Of a stretch of DNA of 64,000 nucleotides, positions 16,656-24,872 are shown piece by piece. The notes beneath the pieces are model-generated. The model ran no database searches and was not told the origin of the DNA. It saw only the letters and a program-made list of their open reading frames with translations. The DNA lies in assembly GCF_000244975.1 (NCBI RefSeq), contig NZ_CM001440.1, positions 4,572,325-4,636,324 of the forward strand, given 5' to 3'. How positions within the stretch are numbered: the stretch's first letter is position 1; every line of letters begins with the position of its first letter. The DNA is from Saccharomonospora cyanea NA-134 (GTDB taxonomy: Bacteria; Actinomycetota; Actinomycetes; Mycobacteriales; Pseudonocardiaceae). Both the position numbers and the translations under genes were made by a program.

Positions 16656-16697
16656 CCCACCGTCCACGTACCCGACTCACCAATCGACGGAGAGACC

Positions 16698-17090
16698 GTG
16701 TCCGACGAATTCCGTGACCCCTACGACGCCGGTATGGCGGTGCGCCGCGAGGTCCTCGGCGCCACGCACGTCGACCGGGCCAACGCCCGCACGACACCCT
16801 TCACCGAGGACTTCCAAGCGTTCATCACCCGCTACGCATGGGGCAGCGTCTGGACCCGGCCGGGCCTCGACCGGCGGCTGCGCAGCGTCGCCGTCCTGAC
16901 GGCCCTGCTCGCCAACCGGCACTGGGACGAGTTCGCGATGCACGTGCGTGCCGCCCGCCGCAACGGGCTCACCGCCGACGAGATAGCCGAGGTGATCCTC
17001 CAGAGCGCCGTCTACTGTGGAGTGCCCGTCGCCAACCACGGCTTCGCCATCGCCCAACGTGTCCTCGACGAACCGGAGGACGACGCATGA
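16698..17090 (+). CDS. pcaC: 4-carboxymuconolactone decarboxylase
   Basis: A 130-residue protein starting at GTG with GGAGAG just upstream. It belongs to the carboxymuconolactone decarboxylase family: AFITRYAWGSVWTRPGLDRR, LTALLANRHWDEFAMHVRAA, and AEVILQSAVYCGVPVANHGF. Unlike AhpD relatives it has no CxxC pair, as expected of the true decarboxylase. It converts 4-carboxymuconolactone to beta-ketoadipate enol-lactone. It is not fused to PcaD, although a PcaCD (PcaL) fusion is common in actinobacteria, and no enol-lactonase gene lies nearby. Confidence 0.93.
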   Translation: MSDEFRDPYDAGMAVRREVLGATHVDRANARTTPFTEDFQAFITRYAWGSVWTRPGLDRRLRSVAVLTALLANRHWDEFAMHVRAARRNGLTADEIAEVILQSAVYCGVPVANHGFAIAQRVLDEPEDDA

Positions 17091-18277
17091 GCACGCCGCA
17101 CACCACCACGACACAGGTCGGAATCGTCGGCGCGGGACCCGCCGGGTTGATGCTCTCCCACCTGCTGGCGCGCCGCGGCATCACCTCGGTCGTCGTCGAC
17201 CACCGCAGCCGGTCAGAGATCGAACGAACGGTGCGCGCGGGCATTCTCGAGGCCGACAGTGTCCGGTTGCTCACCGACACGGGTGTCTCCGACCGCGTGC
17301 TGCGGGAGGGCGACCAGCACCACGGCACCTACTTCGCGTTCGGCGGCGAGCTGCACCACATCGACTTCCAGGAACTGACCGGCGCCTCCGTGTGGCTCTA
17401 CCCGCAGACCGAGGTGTTCGTCGATCTCGCGAACGCGCGTGAGGCGGCCGGTGCCGACGTGCGGTTCGGAGTCAGTGACGTGACGGTGCACGACATCACC
17501 GGCGAACAGCCGTCGCTGCGGTTCACCGACACCGACGGGAGTGCGCGCGAAGTCCGGTGCCGGTATCTCGTCGGTGCGGACGGCTCACACAGCATGTGCC
17601 GGCACGAGATTCCGCAGAAGCACATCCGGCAGTACCGCAAGGAATACCCCTTCGCCTGGTTCGGCATCCTCTGCGAAGCGCCGAAGAGCGCCCCCGAGCT
17701 GATCTACAACCATTCCGAACGCGGGTTCGCGCTGATCAGCCAGCGCACCGACACCGTGCAGCGGATGTACTTCCAGTGCGATCCCGACGAGGACGTCGAC
17801 GCCTGGCCCGACGACCGGATCTGGTCCGAACTCCAGACCCGGGTCGGGCTCAACGGCGTCGAACTCCGAGAAGGCCCGGTCATCGACAAGGCTGTGCTCC
17901 GGTTCCGCAGCAACGTGGTGGAGCCGATGCGCTACGGCAGCATGCTGCTCGCAGGCGACGCCGCCCACACCGTTCCGCCGACCGGCGCCAAGGGGCTCAA
18001 CCTCGCGCTCGCCGACGTCCGGGTGCTCGCCGACGTGCTCGACGACGCCCTGACCCGGAACGACGACGACGTACTCGACCGGTACTCGCAGCGTGCGCTC
18101 GACCGGGTATGGCGCTCCCAGCACTTCTCCTACTGGATGACCTCGATGCTGCACCGGCTGCCGCAGTCCGACGACTTCGACCTACGCCGGCAGGTCGCCG
18201 AGCTCCGCTCGGTGGTCGGCTCGACAGCCGCGTCCACCCACCTCGCCGAGGGCTACACCGGCTGGCCGAACACCTGA
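17087..18277 (+). CDS. pobA: 4-hydroxybenzoate 3-monooxygenase
   Basis: A 396-residue flavoprotein whose ATG overlaps the pcaC stop. The Rossmann FAD motif is GIVGAGPAGLMLSHLLARRG, the DG motif of aromatic hydroxylases is YLVGADGSHSMCR, and the GD motif is LLAGDAAHTVPPTGAKGLNL. EC 1.14.13.2 enzymes hydroxylate 4-hydroxybenzoate to protocatechuate with NAD(P)H and oxygen, feeding PcaHG encoded in the same operon. The length matches Pseudomonas PobA (about 394). Confidence 0.94.
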   Translation: MSTPHTTTTQVGIVGAGPAGLMLSHLLARRGITSVVVDHRSRSEIERTVRAGILEADSVRLLTDTGVSDRVLREGDQHHGTYFAFGGELHHIDFQELTGASVWLYPQTEVFVDLANAREAAGADVRFGVSDVTVHDITGEQPSLRFTDTDGSAREVRCRYLVGADGSHSMCRHEIPQKHIRQYRKEYPFAWFGILCEAPKSAPELIYNHSERGFALISQRTDTVQRMYFQCDPDEDVDAWPDDRIWSELQTRVGLNGVELREGPVIDKAVLRFRSNVVEPMRYGSMLLAGDAAHTVPPTGAKGLNLALADVRVLADVLDDALTRNDDDVLDRYSQRALDRVWRSQHFSYWMTSMLHRLPQSDDFDLRRQVAELRSVVGSTAASTHLAEGYTGWPNT

Positions 18278-18320
18278 CACCGCGACCGCGCCTGGATGTT
18301 CGTCGCCCTCGCGACGGTGA

Positions 18321-19490
18321 TCACGGACGCTGCCGCGTGGTCGCGCCGTAGGTCAGCCGTCGCAGCAACCGTTCGGCCGGACCGCTCCTGCCGCTGCGGC
18401 GCAGAGTGTCGGCGAAGACCACCGTGGCCAGCCAGGTGAGCACGGCGATCCCGGAGGCCGTCGCCGTGCCCACCCGGGTGCCGAGCCCGCCCGCGTACGG
18501 CACGAACACGGCCACGAACACCACCGACTGCAGCAGGTAGCAGGTCAGTGAACGCTGTCCGCAGGCGGCGATGGCGGTGACGACCGGGCCTGCTGCGGTG
18601 CCGGTGCGGTGTGCGATCAGCCCCACCAGTGCCGCGTATCCCAATCCGCCCGCGATACCGGTGAGCCCGTGCACCACGTACGCCGGCACGGTCAGCGCGG
18701 CCGGCGCGCCGGTCCACACCTGGGCGTCCAGCAACGCCAGCGGGAGTCCGCCCACCACCGCAAGGCCGACACCGAGAGCGGCGGTCGTCCTCAGCGCGGC
18801 GACGTACCGGTGCGGTTCTTCCAGCGGACGGCGCCGGGCGGCCCACACACCGAGCAGGAACGGGACAAGCAGTTCGATCACGTACATCGGCGTCAACGCA
18901 CCCCACAGAGCCAGGCGTGTGCCGAGGGCGGACAGGGGATCGGCCGTCGCCATCGCGTCGGCCGGACCGCCGTGCGTGACGATCTGAATCCCGTTTAAGG
19001 CGATCACCGCGCTGTGGACCACCAGCCAGCCGCCCGCGAACACCAGCAGCGTCCGGTCACGCCACCGGAGCACGCCGACCAACAACAGCCCCACCAGCCC
19101 GTACGCGGCGAGAATGTCGCCGAAGAACAGCAGCAGTGCGTGGCAGAAACCGAAGACCAACAGCCAGCGGCTCCGCCTGCGCAGCAGTCGACGGGTTCGT
19201 GACCAGGGTCCCGTCTGCTTGGTGGCGATCTGGACGAACCCGTAGCCGAAGAGGGCCGCGAACATCGGCATCGCCCGTCCGTCGACCAGGCTGACCTGCA
19301 CCCCTGTGACGATCAGGTCGATCGGACCACCGTCGACGTCGTAGCCGCGGAATCCCGTCCGGTGTCCGGACAGGTACATGTGCGCGTGCGCGAGAGCGAT
19401 CATCAGCAGCATCGCGCCGCGGGCCAGATCGGGTGCCAGCGCCCGCCCGTGCGCGAGCGCGCGGTTGGGCGTGGCGGAGGAGATGGACAT
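18321..19490 (-). CDS. DUF418 family membrane protein
   Basis: A 389-residue protein from ATG 19490, supported by AAGGGAT upstream; a longer frame starting at 19517 would run through the operator region. It opens with DLARGAMLLMIALAHAHMYL and has about ten membrane helices, ending with the family feature CGQRSLTCYLLQSVVFVAVF. DUF418 proteins are multi-pass membrane proteins of unknown function. It is divergent from the TetR gene at 19579, and the two share an operator-bearing promoter region, so it is probably that repressor's target and may be an efflux or resistance-linked protein (inference). Confidence 0.85.
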   Translation of the reverse strand: MSISSATPNRALAHGRALAPDLARGAMLLMIALAHAHMYLSGHRTGFRGYDVDGGPIDLIVTGVQVSLVDGRAMPMFAALFGYGFVQIATKQTGPWSRTRRLLRRRSRWLLVFGFCHALLLFFGDILAAYGLVGLLLVGVLRWRDRTLLVFAGGWLVVHSAVIALNGIQIVTHGGPADAMATADPLSALGTRLALWGALTPMYVIELLVPFLLGVWAARRRPLEEPHRYVAALRTTAALGVGLAVVGGLPLALLDAQVWTGAPAALTVPAYVVHGLTGIAGGLGYAALVGLIAHRTGTAAGPVVTAIAACGQRSLTCYLLQSVVFVAVFVPYAGGLGTRVGTATASGIAVLTWLATVVFADTLRRSGRSGPAERLLRRLTYGATTRQRP

Positions 19491-19508
19491 GGAGATCCCT
19501 TCAACTGC

Positions 19509-19537
19509 GTATGTCATACACTTGGCGTAAGTAATAC
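19509..19537. promoter_or_regulatory. Tandem TetR operator candidates
   Basis: GTATGTCATAC (19509-19519) is a perfect 11-bp palindrome; GTAAGTAATAC (19527-19537) is a related half-degenerate copy 18 bp away. They lie between the DUF418 and TetR genes, at a spacing fitting two dimers on nearly the same face of the helix. Confidence 0.55.
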
Positions 19538-19578
19538 ACAGTTTCTAGGATGGTGGTCAACCGATCGATGGGACTCAG

Positions 19579-20340
19579 ATGCCGAGGAACGCGAACGACC
19601 CCATGCGGCAGCGGATCGCACTGCTTTGGGGAACGACGGCGGGGCCGAGCCGGGGACCACGACCGACCCTGAGCCTCGACCGGATCGCCGAGACGGGTGT
19701 GCGCATCGCGGACGCGGAAGGGTTGGAGGCCGTCTCGATGCAACGGGTGGCCCGCGAACTCGGCTACTCGACGATGTCGCTCTACCGCCACGTCCCCAGC
19801 AAGGAGCAACTGGTCGAGGTCATGATGGACAGTTGTGCGGGCACTCCGCCCGCCGCCGACGACAACGCCGACTGGCGAAGCCAGATCGAGGCGTGGGTCC
19901 GAGCGCTGTGGGACACCTACCGTCGTCATCCGTGGATGCTGCGGGTCCAGATCGGCGCGCCACCGATCGGACCCGGCCAGCTCGCCTGGTTCGAGGCTGC
20001 CCTGCGGCCGCTGTCCCGGGCCGGGTTGCGCGAGGAGAACCTCGTGTCCGTGGTGGTGTTCCTACTGGGCGCGGTCCGGCAGTTCGCGGTGATGGCCGTC
20101 GACCTGACCGAGGCCCGCGAACGCGGCCACGTGAGCGCCGCCGAGGCCGAAGCCGACTACGAGGCCGCGTTGCGGGACGTGGTACCGGCCGACCGCTTCC
20201 CCCTGCTGGCGCACCTGGTCCACACCGGAGCCTTCCAGGCGACCGGGCTACCGGACAGCGGAATGCTCGACGACCTCGATTTCGGCGTACAGCGCGTGCT
20301 CGACGGCCTTGAGTCCTACATCCAGCGGCAGCGGGGGTGA
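19579..20340 (+). CDS. TetR family regulator with TetR_C-type ligand domain
   Basis: A 253-residue protein. Its DNA-binding domain (about 31-80) is LSLDRIAETGVRIADAEGLE, AVSMQRVARELGYSTMSLYR, HVPSKEQLVEVM. The large C-terminal helical domain (IEAWVRALWDTYRRHPWMLR, FLLGAVRQFAVMAVDLTEAR) resembles TetR_C_1, which binds tetracycline-like small molecules. It probably represses itself and the divergent DUF418 gene. The ligand is unknown. Confidence 0.88.
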   Translation: MPRNANDPMRQRIALLWGTTAGPSRGPRPTLSLDRIAETGVRIADAEGLEAVSMQRVARELGYSTMSLYRHVPSKEQLVEVMMDSCAGTPPAADDNADWRSQIEAWVRALWDTYRRHPWMLRVQIGAPPIGPGQLAWFEAALRPLSRAGLREENLVSVVVFLLGAVRQFAVMAVDLTEARERGHVSAAEAEADYEAALRDVVPADRFPLLAHLVHTGAFQATGLPDSGMLDDLDFGVQRVLDGLESYIQRQRG

Positions 20341-20588
20341 GCGTTCGCAGCGCGCGTGTCGACGCCGCTGCGCGGCCTTACACGGCTCCTGTGGAAGCGC
20401 CTGAACGCTACGGCGAACCCCGACCGGTGACGGTGGGCGGTACTCGGCCTTCGACCTGCTCGGGAAACCGACGGCCGGCACGTGACGTCCCGGGCGACGA
20501 CGTCGATGGCGGCCCGGCCCGCTCTCACGGGGGAACACCGCGAGAACCCGGCTTCACCACGACCTTCGCCGCCGCGGAGAACCTCCCG

Positions 20589-20975
20589 TCAGTCCTGCGC
20601 GGCGATCTGGATGAGGTTGCCGCACGTGTCGTCGAAGACCGCGGTCGTCACCTCGCCCATGCGAAGCGGCTGCTGGGTGAACCGCACACCCAGTTCCCCG
20701 AGCCGCCGCGCTTCGGATTCCACATCGGACACAGCGAAGGAGGTGAACGGGATTCCGTCGGCCACCAGCGCCTCCTTGAAGGGCCGCACCGCTGGATGGC
20801 CGTCCGGCTCCAGGAGCAGTTCCGTGCCGTCCGGGTGCTCCGGCGACACGACCGTCAGCCAGCGGTCGCCACCGAGCGGGATGTCGTGCTTCTTCTCGAA
20901 CCCGAGTATCTCCGTGTAGAACCGCAGAGCCTTCTCCTGGTCGTCCACGAAGACGCTGGTCACGTTGATCCGCAT
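20589..20975 (-). CDS. VOC (glyoxalase/bleomycin-resistance fold) family protein
   Basis: A 128-residue protein starting MRINVTSVFVDDQEKALRFY with FEKKHDIPLGGDRWLTVVSP, ELLLEPDGHPAVRPFKEAL and TTAVFDDTCGNLIQIAAQD, the paired beta-alpha-beta modules of the vicinal oxygen chelate fold. Metal-binding histidines of true glyoxalase I are not all evident, so it may be a binding or resistance protein. Its start lies inside the end of the ArsR gene (16-bp overlap), indicating a coupled two-gene operon. Confidence 0.85.
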   Translation of the reverse strand: MRINVTSVFVDDQEKALRFYTEILGFEKKHDIPLGGDRWLTVVSPEHPDGTELLLEPDGHPAVRPFKEALVADGIPFTSFAVSDVESEARRLGELGVRFTQQPLRMGEVTTAVFDDTCGNLIQIAAQD

Positions 20976-21262
20976 GGCCCTGTCCTTCCGTCGTCGTTCA
21001 CCGGCCACCGGTCGGTGATGGCTCGCAGTGGCGACGTGTCGAGCCAGTGGAACTTGCATCGGCCCTCCCGGCGCGTGATGACCAGCCCCGCCTCCTCGAG
21101 CACGCCGAGGTGTTGCGAGACGGCCTGCCTCGACGAGTTCAGCCCGTGTTTGGTCGTCAACCGGACACACAGCTCGAACAGGGTCTGACCATCACGTTCC
21201 TGAAGCTCGTCGAGGATGAGGCGCCGGGTCCGGTCGGCGAGCGCCTTGAACACGTCACTCAC
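20960..21262 (-). CDS. ArsR family winged-helix repressor
   Basis: A 100-residue protein from GTG 21262 (VSDVFKALADRTRRLILDEL), the family's usual start; a longer frame to 21319 covers the operator and is unlikely. The helix-turn-helix is LNSSRQAVSQHLGVLEEAGL followed by the wing VITRREGRCKFHWL. No CxC metal site is visible, so it is probably one of the non-metal ArsR regulators often paired with VOC or AHSA1 proteins. It likely autoregulates through the palindrome upstream. Confidence 0.86.
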   Translation of the reverse strand: MSDVFKALADRTRRLILDELQERDGQTLFELCVRLTTKHGLNSSRQAVSQHLGVLEEAGLVITRREGRCKFHWLDTSPLRAITDRWPVNDDGRTGPCGST

Positions 21263-21275
21263 GCCGACCCAGAAT

Positions 21276-21295
21276 AGGCAAGCGAGCACTTGCCT
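21276..21295. promoter_or_regulatory. Candidate ArsR operator
   Basis: AGGCAAG (21276-21282) and CTTGCCT (21289-21295) form a perfect 7-bp inverted repeat with a 6-nt spacer, 14 bases upstream of the ArsR start. Size and place fit autorepression. Confidence 0.5.
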
Positions 21296-21297
21296 GT

Positions 21298-21849
21298 CTA
21301 GGCCTTCGAACCTTCCCATGCGTAGTCGGCGAGCTGCTCGTCCAGCGGCGCCCGGGTCAGCCTGTTGGCGAGCGTGGACGTCGTGTACGCGCCGATGCCG
21401 AGGACGACCTCCAGCGCGTTCTTCGTCGTGAACCCGTGGGCGAGGAACGCCCGCAGCGTGGTGTCGTCCACCGCCCCGGCCGTGGCGATGACCTCCAGTG
21501 TGAAGGCGCGGACCGCCTCCAGCCGCCCGTCGTCGAGAGGCTGCCGCTCCCGCAGCGCCGCGACGAGCGCCGGTGGCGCCCCCAACTCGGTCAGCTTCGC
21601 GGTGTGCATGGCGACGCAGACCTCGCAGCCGTTGCGTGTCGCGACGGTGAGGATCAGAACCTCCCTCGCGACCGGGTCGAGGGCCGTGGTCTCGAACAGG
21701 GCACTCAGTTTGAGGAAACCGTCGAGCAACTGTGGGGACTCGGCGAGGCGTCGCACCGGGGCGGGCAGGTAACCCATCCTCTCGGAGACGCCGGTCATCA
21801 CTCGACGGGATGCGGGCGGGGCGGTCTCAACGGTGTGGTCCACGAACAC
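21298..21849 (-). CDS. Carboxymuconolactone decarboxylase/AhpD-family protein
   Basis: A 183-residue protein from GTG 21849, with GGAGG eight bases upstream. It contains the AhpD-type redox motif in VATRNGCEVCVAMHTAKL (CxxC plus downstream histidine) and FTTKNALEVVLGIGAYTTST. Such proteins are alkylhydroperoxidase-like disulfide reductases that protect against peroxides, different from the true PcaC in the pca operon. It is divergent from a MarR gene with a palindrome between them, suggesting redox-responsive control. Confidence 0.85.
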   Translation of the reverse strand: MFVDHTVETAPPASRRVMTGVSERMGYLPAPVRRLAESPQLLDGFLKLSALFETTALDPVAREVLILTVATRNGCEVCVAMHTAKLTELGAPPALVAALRERQPLDDGRLEAVRAFTLEVIATAGAVDDTTLRAFLAHGFTTKNALEVVLGIGAYTTSTLANRLTRAPLDEQLADYAWEGSKA

Positions 21850-21888
21850 GATGCGTTCCTCCGCGGCGCGACAAGAGCACCTAGACTA

Positions 21889-21903
21889 GACAACATGGTT
21901 GTC
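21889..21903. promoter_or_regulatory. Candidate MarR operator
   Basis: GACAAC, spacer ATG, GTTGTC is a perfect 15-bp palindrome between the AhpD-like and MarR genes. A further GTTGTC half-site lies at 21920-21925, next to the MarR start. Confidence 0.5.
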
Positions 21904-21928
21904 GAAAAGGTAAACTAGGTTGTCGATC

Positions 21929-22417
21929 ATGGCAAGGAGTGAATCCTCGCGCGAGCCGGACAGTGCGGGCTTCGTGCTGCCGTTGCTGCTGTTCGGAAGC
22001 TTCCGCGCGATCATCGACGAACTGCACGCCGAACTCGCCCGGCAGGGCCATCGCGACCTGCGCCCAGCCCACGGGTTCGCAATGCAGGCCATCGGCCGCT
22101 CGGGCACCACCGCCAGCGAACTGGGCCGACGGCTCGGCGTGTCGAAGCAGGCGGCGGGCAAGACGGTCGACAGGCTCGAAGCTCTCGGCTACGTCGAGCG
22201 GATCGACGATCCGGCCGACGCGCGTCGTAAGCGCATCCGGCTCACCGACCGGGGAGTCGACGTCCTGCGCCGCTCGGCCACGATCTTCGAACGACTGCGC
22301 GCGCAGTGGGCCGCCACGCTCGGTGAGGACCGGCTGCGCGACCTGGAGGCGGACCTGCGCGAGCTGCAACCCCATGCTCACTTCCCCCTCGACGCGGGGA
22401 GCTGGTTCGGCGCGTGA
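21929..22417 (+). CDS. MarR family transcriptional regulator
   Basis: A 162-residue protein from ATG 21929; a TTG three codons earlier is possible. The winged helix is AIGRSGTTASELGRRLGVSK, QAAGKTVDRLEALGYVERID, DPADARRKRIRLTDRGVDVL, with the DxRxxR wing intact. Flanking helices provide the dimer interface. It probably represses itself and the divergent AhpD-like gene in response to oxidants or phenolic ligands. Confidence 0.88.
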   Translation: MARSESSREPDSAGFVLPLLLFGSFRAIIDELHAELARQGHRDLRPAHGFAMQAIGRSGTTASELGRRLGVSKQAAGKTVDRLEALGYVERIDDPADARRKRIRLTDRGVDVLRRSATIFERLRAQWAATLGEDRLRDLEADLRELQPHAHFPLDAGSWFGA

Positions 22418-22454
22418 AGCCGGACTGTCGGAGGCCTCCCCTACCGTCCCGGCC

Positions 22455-23153
22455 ATGGACGTCATCCTCATCGCAGGCTTCTGGCTCGACGGCGCGTCAT
22501 GGGACGGCGTCATCCCGGCCCTGGAACGCGCCGGGCACCGCGTGCACGCGTTGACCCTTCCCGGACTCGAATCACCCGGCGCCGACCGCCGGGACATCAC
22601 GCTGCGGGACCACGTCGACGCGGTCGTCGCGGTGGTGGATCGGTGCGAGGACGAGGTGGTACTCGTGGGCCACTCCGGCGGCGGCGCCATCGCGTACGCG
22701 GTGGCCGACGCGCGACCCCACCGCATCGCCCGCGTGGTCTACGTCGACTCGGCACCGCTGCCCCACGGGCGGCCGATCAACGACGAGCTGCCCGCCGTCG
22801 ACGGGGAGATCCCGCTGCCGGACTGGTCGGAGTTCGAGGAGGCGGACCTGCGCGACCTCGACGACGAGTTGCGGGCGGCGTTCCGCGCATGGGCGATCCC
22901 CCAGCCCGCACGCGTCGCCTGTGATCTTCAGGTACTCGGCGACGAGCGGCGCTACGACGTGTCCGCCACCGTCGTCTGCTGCGAGATCTCCAGCGACACG
23001 GTGCACGAATGGGTGACAGGAGGCCATCCGTTCGGCGCCGAGCTCGGCAGAATCCGTGACGTCGACCTGGTCGATCTCCCCACCGGGCACTGGCCGCAGT
23101 TCACCAGACCGGCAGACCTCGCCGAGGCCATCCTCCGGTCCATCGGCCGCTGA
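22455..23153 (+). CDS. Alpha/beta-hydrolase
   Basis: A 232-residue protein from ATG 22455. The nucleophile elbow is VVLVGHSGGGAIAYA (GHSGG), the oxyanion region ILIAGFWLDGASWDG, and the histidine lies in VDLPTGHWPQFTRPADLAEA. It resembles small esterase/acyl-transfer hydrolases without a lid domain. It follows the MarR gene by 37 bases and may be co-transcribed. Substrate unknown. Confidence 0.85.
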   Translation: MDVILIAGFWLDGASWDGVIPALERAGHRVHALTLPGLESPGADRRDITLRDHVDAVVAVVDRCEDEVVLVGHSGGGAIAYAVADARPHRIARVVYVDSAPLPHGRPINDELPAVDGEIPLPDWSEFEEADLRDLDDELRAAFRAWAIPQPARVACDLQVLGDERRYDVSATVVCCEISSDTVHEWVTGGHPFGAELGRIRDVDLVDLPTGHWPQFTRPADLAEAILRSIGR

Positions 23154-23197
23154 CAAACCCCGTGCACCCGGACTCGTCCGTGCGTCACGATGGCCGG

Positions 23198-23656
23198 ATG
23201 GACGACGTCACCATTCGCCTCGCCACGCCCGCCGACCTCCCCGCCGTCGCCGCGCTGCGGTGGGACTGGCTGCTGGAGAACGGCGACACGGCCGCCGTCA
23301 CGCACGACGAGTTCGTCACCCACTTCGTCACCTGGGCGCGGGAGAACGCCGCGACGCACCGGTGCCTGGTGTTGGTGCGTGGCGAGGTGGTGATCGGCAT
23401 GGCGTGGTTGGCGCTCGTGCCACGCGTGCCGACTCCGCAGTCACCTTCGCGGCGGTCCGGTGACGTGCAGTGTGTGTACGTGGTGCCCGGCGAGCGGGCC
23501 TCCGGCCTCGGCGGGAGGCTCATCGACGCGGTGGTGGCGCTGGGCGGCGAACTCGGCCTGGAGCGAGTCACGGTGCACTCCACCTTCCGAGCCATCTCCG
23601 CCTACTGCCGCCACGGTTTCGCCGCCTCACCCCGACTTTTACAGACATACCCCTGA
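23198..23656 (+). CDS. GNAT family N-acetyltransferase
   Basis: A 152-residue protein with the fold's N-terminal strand VTIRLATPADLPAVAALRWD, the acetyl-CoA binding segment VQCVYVVPGERASGLGGRLI, and the C-terminal YCRHGFAASPRLLQTYP. The Q/RxxGxG/A loop is present as RASGLGG. ATG 23198 is chosen over an upstream GTG-type start because the family begins here. The substrate is unknown. Confidence 0.85.
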   Translation: MDDVTIRLATPADLPAVAALRWDWLLENGDTAAVTHDEFVTHFVTWARENAATHRCLVLVRGEVVIGMAWLALVPRVPTPQSPSRRSGDVQCVYVVPGERASGLGGRLIDAVVALGGELGLERVTVHSTFRAISAYCRHGFAASPRLLQTYP

Positions 23657-23688
23657 AACCGTCGGTTCCCGTGTGTCAGCATCACGAC

Positions 23689-24180
23689 ATGCATGATCGC
23701 CCGATGCCGCCCCTGTCAGCCGACGAACGCACGATGGCGGAGGGCTGGCTCGACTTCTACCGCGCCACACTGGCCCTCAAGTGCGCCGACCTGCCGGACG
23801 AGCAGCTTCGTACCGCATCGGCGCCGCCGTCGCCGTTGACGTTGCAGGGCCTCGTGCAGCACATGGCCGACGTGGAGCGCCACTGGTTCCGCCGGGTGCT
23901 GACCGTCGAGGACGTGCCGCGGATCTACGGCAGTCACGGCGGCGCTTTCAACCTCTCCGCCGACGTGTCGTTCGCCGACGCACACGCGTCGTGGGAAGCC
24001 GAGATCGCCGTCGCGCGGAAGAACTGCGCGGCACACGCACTCGACGACACCCGGCCGTTCCCGCACGGCGGCGAGGTGTCCCTGCGGTGGATCTACCACC
24101 ACATGATCGCCGAGTACGCGCGCCACTGTGGACACGCCGACCTGATCCGCGAGCGCATCGACGGGGCCACCGGAGTGTGA
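23689..24180 (+). CDS. DinB/DUF664 family protein
   Basis: A 163-residue helical protein. LQGLVQHMADVERHWFRRVL and LRWIYHHMIAEYARHCGHAD carry the histidines expected for the DinB metal-binding four-helix bundle. Actinobacterial members are linked to thiol-dependent (mycothiol) chemistry, but specific function is not known. It overlaps no neighbour and ends seven bases before the convergent DHFR-like gene. Confidence 0.86.
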   Translation: MHDRPMPPLSADERTMAEGWLDFYRATLALKCADLPDEQLRTASAPPSPLTLQGLVQHMADVERHWFRRVLTVEDVPRIYGSHGGAFNLSADVSFADAHASWEAEIAVARKNCAAHALDDTRPFPHGGEVSLRWIYHHMIAEYARHCGHADLIRERIDGATGV

Positions 24181-24186
24181 CCCGGT

Positions 24187-24771
24187 TCAGCCGCGCTTGT
24201 CGTAGGTGAGCACGGCGACGCCGCTGCGGTAGTGCCTCACGTCGGTGAGGTCGTAACGCTCGGGATCGAAGCTCGCACCGTGGAACAGCGAGATGCCGTC
24301 GCCCGCGACGATCGGATGCAACTTGATGATCAGCCGGTCGATCTCCTCCCGCAGCGTGGTGGCCAGCCTGCCACCCCCGCACAGCCAGATGTCCATGCCG
24401 TCGGTCTGCTTGAGCTCTCGCACCTTGGCGACCGGGTCGGTGCGCACGAGCTCCACCGTCGGGTCCGGGCTCTCGGTCATCGTCGTGGAGAACACGAGGT
24501 GGCGCAGGTGCCGGTAGGCGTTGGTGACGCCGTGACGTAGCCCGATCTCGTAGGAGCCACGACCCTCCAGCACGGTGTCGAAGTGCTTGTTGGGCGCGTT
24601 CTCCATCCCGAGCATCGGTCGAATGTGCGTGGGGTGCATGTCGGGGAACTCCTCCCGCAGCGGCTCCACGTGGTCGCCTTCCAGCACGAACCAGGGCGAC
24701 GGGTCGTTGTTGCCGGGGTCGGCGATGAAACCGTCGATCGTCTGGGCCACGAGGTAGGTCAACTTTCGCAT
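24187..24771 (-). CDS. Dihydrofolate-reductase-like (RibD C-terminal fold) protein
   Basis: A 194-residue protein from ATG 24771, with AAGGAG seven bases upstream. It opens MRKLTYLVAQTIDGFIADPG and has MDIWLCGGGRLATTLREEID, LIIKLHPIVAGDGISLF, which are the NADPH-binding strands of the DHFR/RibD reductase family. These stand-alone proteins are usually annotated as dihydrofolate reductase family with unknown substrate. Divergent from the TetR gene, which probably controls it. Confidence 0.86.
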   Translation of the reverse strand: MRKLTYLVAQTIDGFIADPGNNDPSPWFVLEGDHVEPLREEFPDMHPTHIRPMLGMENAPNKHFDTVLEGRGSYEIGLRHGVTNAYRHLRHLVFSTTMTESPDPTVELVRTDPVAKVRELKQTDGMDIWLCGGGRLATTLREEIDRLIIKLHPIVAGDGISLFHGASFDPERYDLTDVRHYRSGVAVLTYDKRG

Positions 24772-24791
24772 GGGCACTCTCCTTGTCGATT

Positions 24792-24852
24792 AACCACTCC
24801 ATTTGAAGTGCTTTGACTGTAGTACTATGACCGCAGTGGTTGTCAAGTGGTT
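24792..24852. promoter_or_regulatory. Repeated AGTGGTT half-sites in divergent promoter
   Basis: AACCACT (24792-24798), AGTGGTT (24835-24841) and AGTGGTT (24846-24852) lie between the DHFR-like and TetR genes. They are candidate half-sites for the TetR repressor; a central TAGTACTA palindrome lies between them. Confidence 0.4.
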
Positions 24853-24872
24853 CCCGCACAGGAGGTTTTGCG

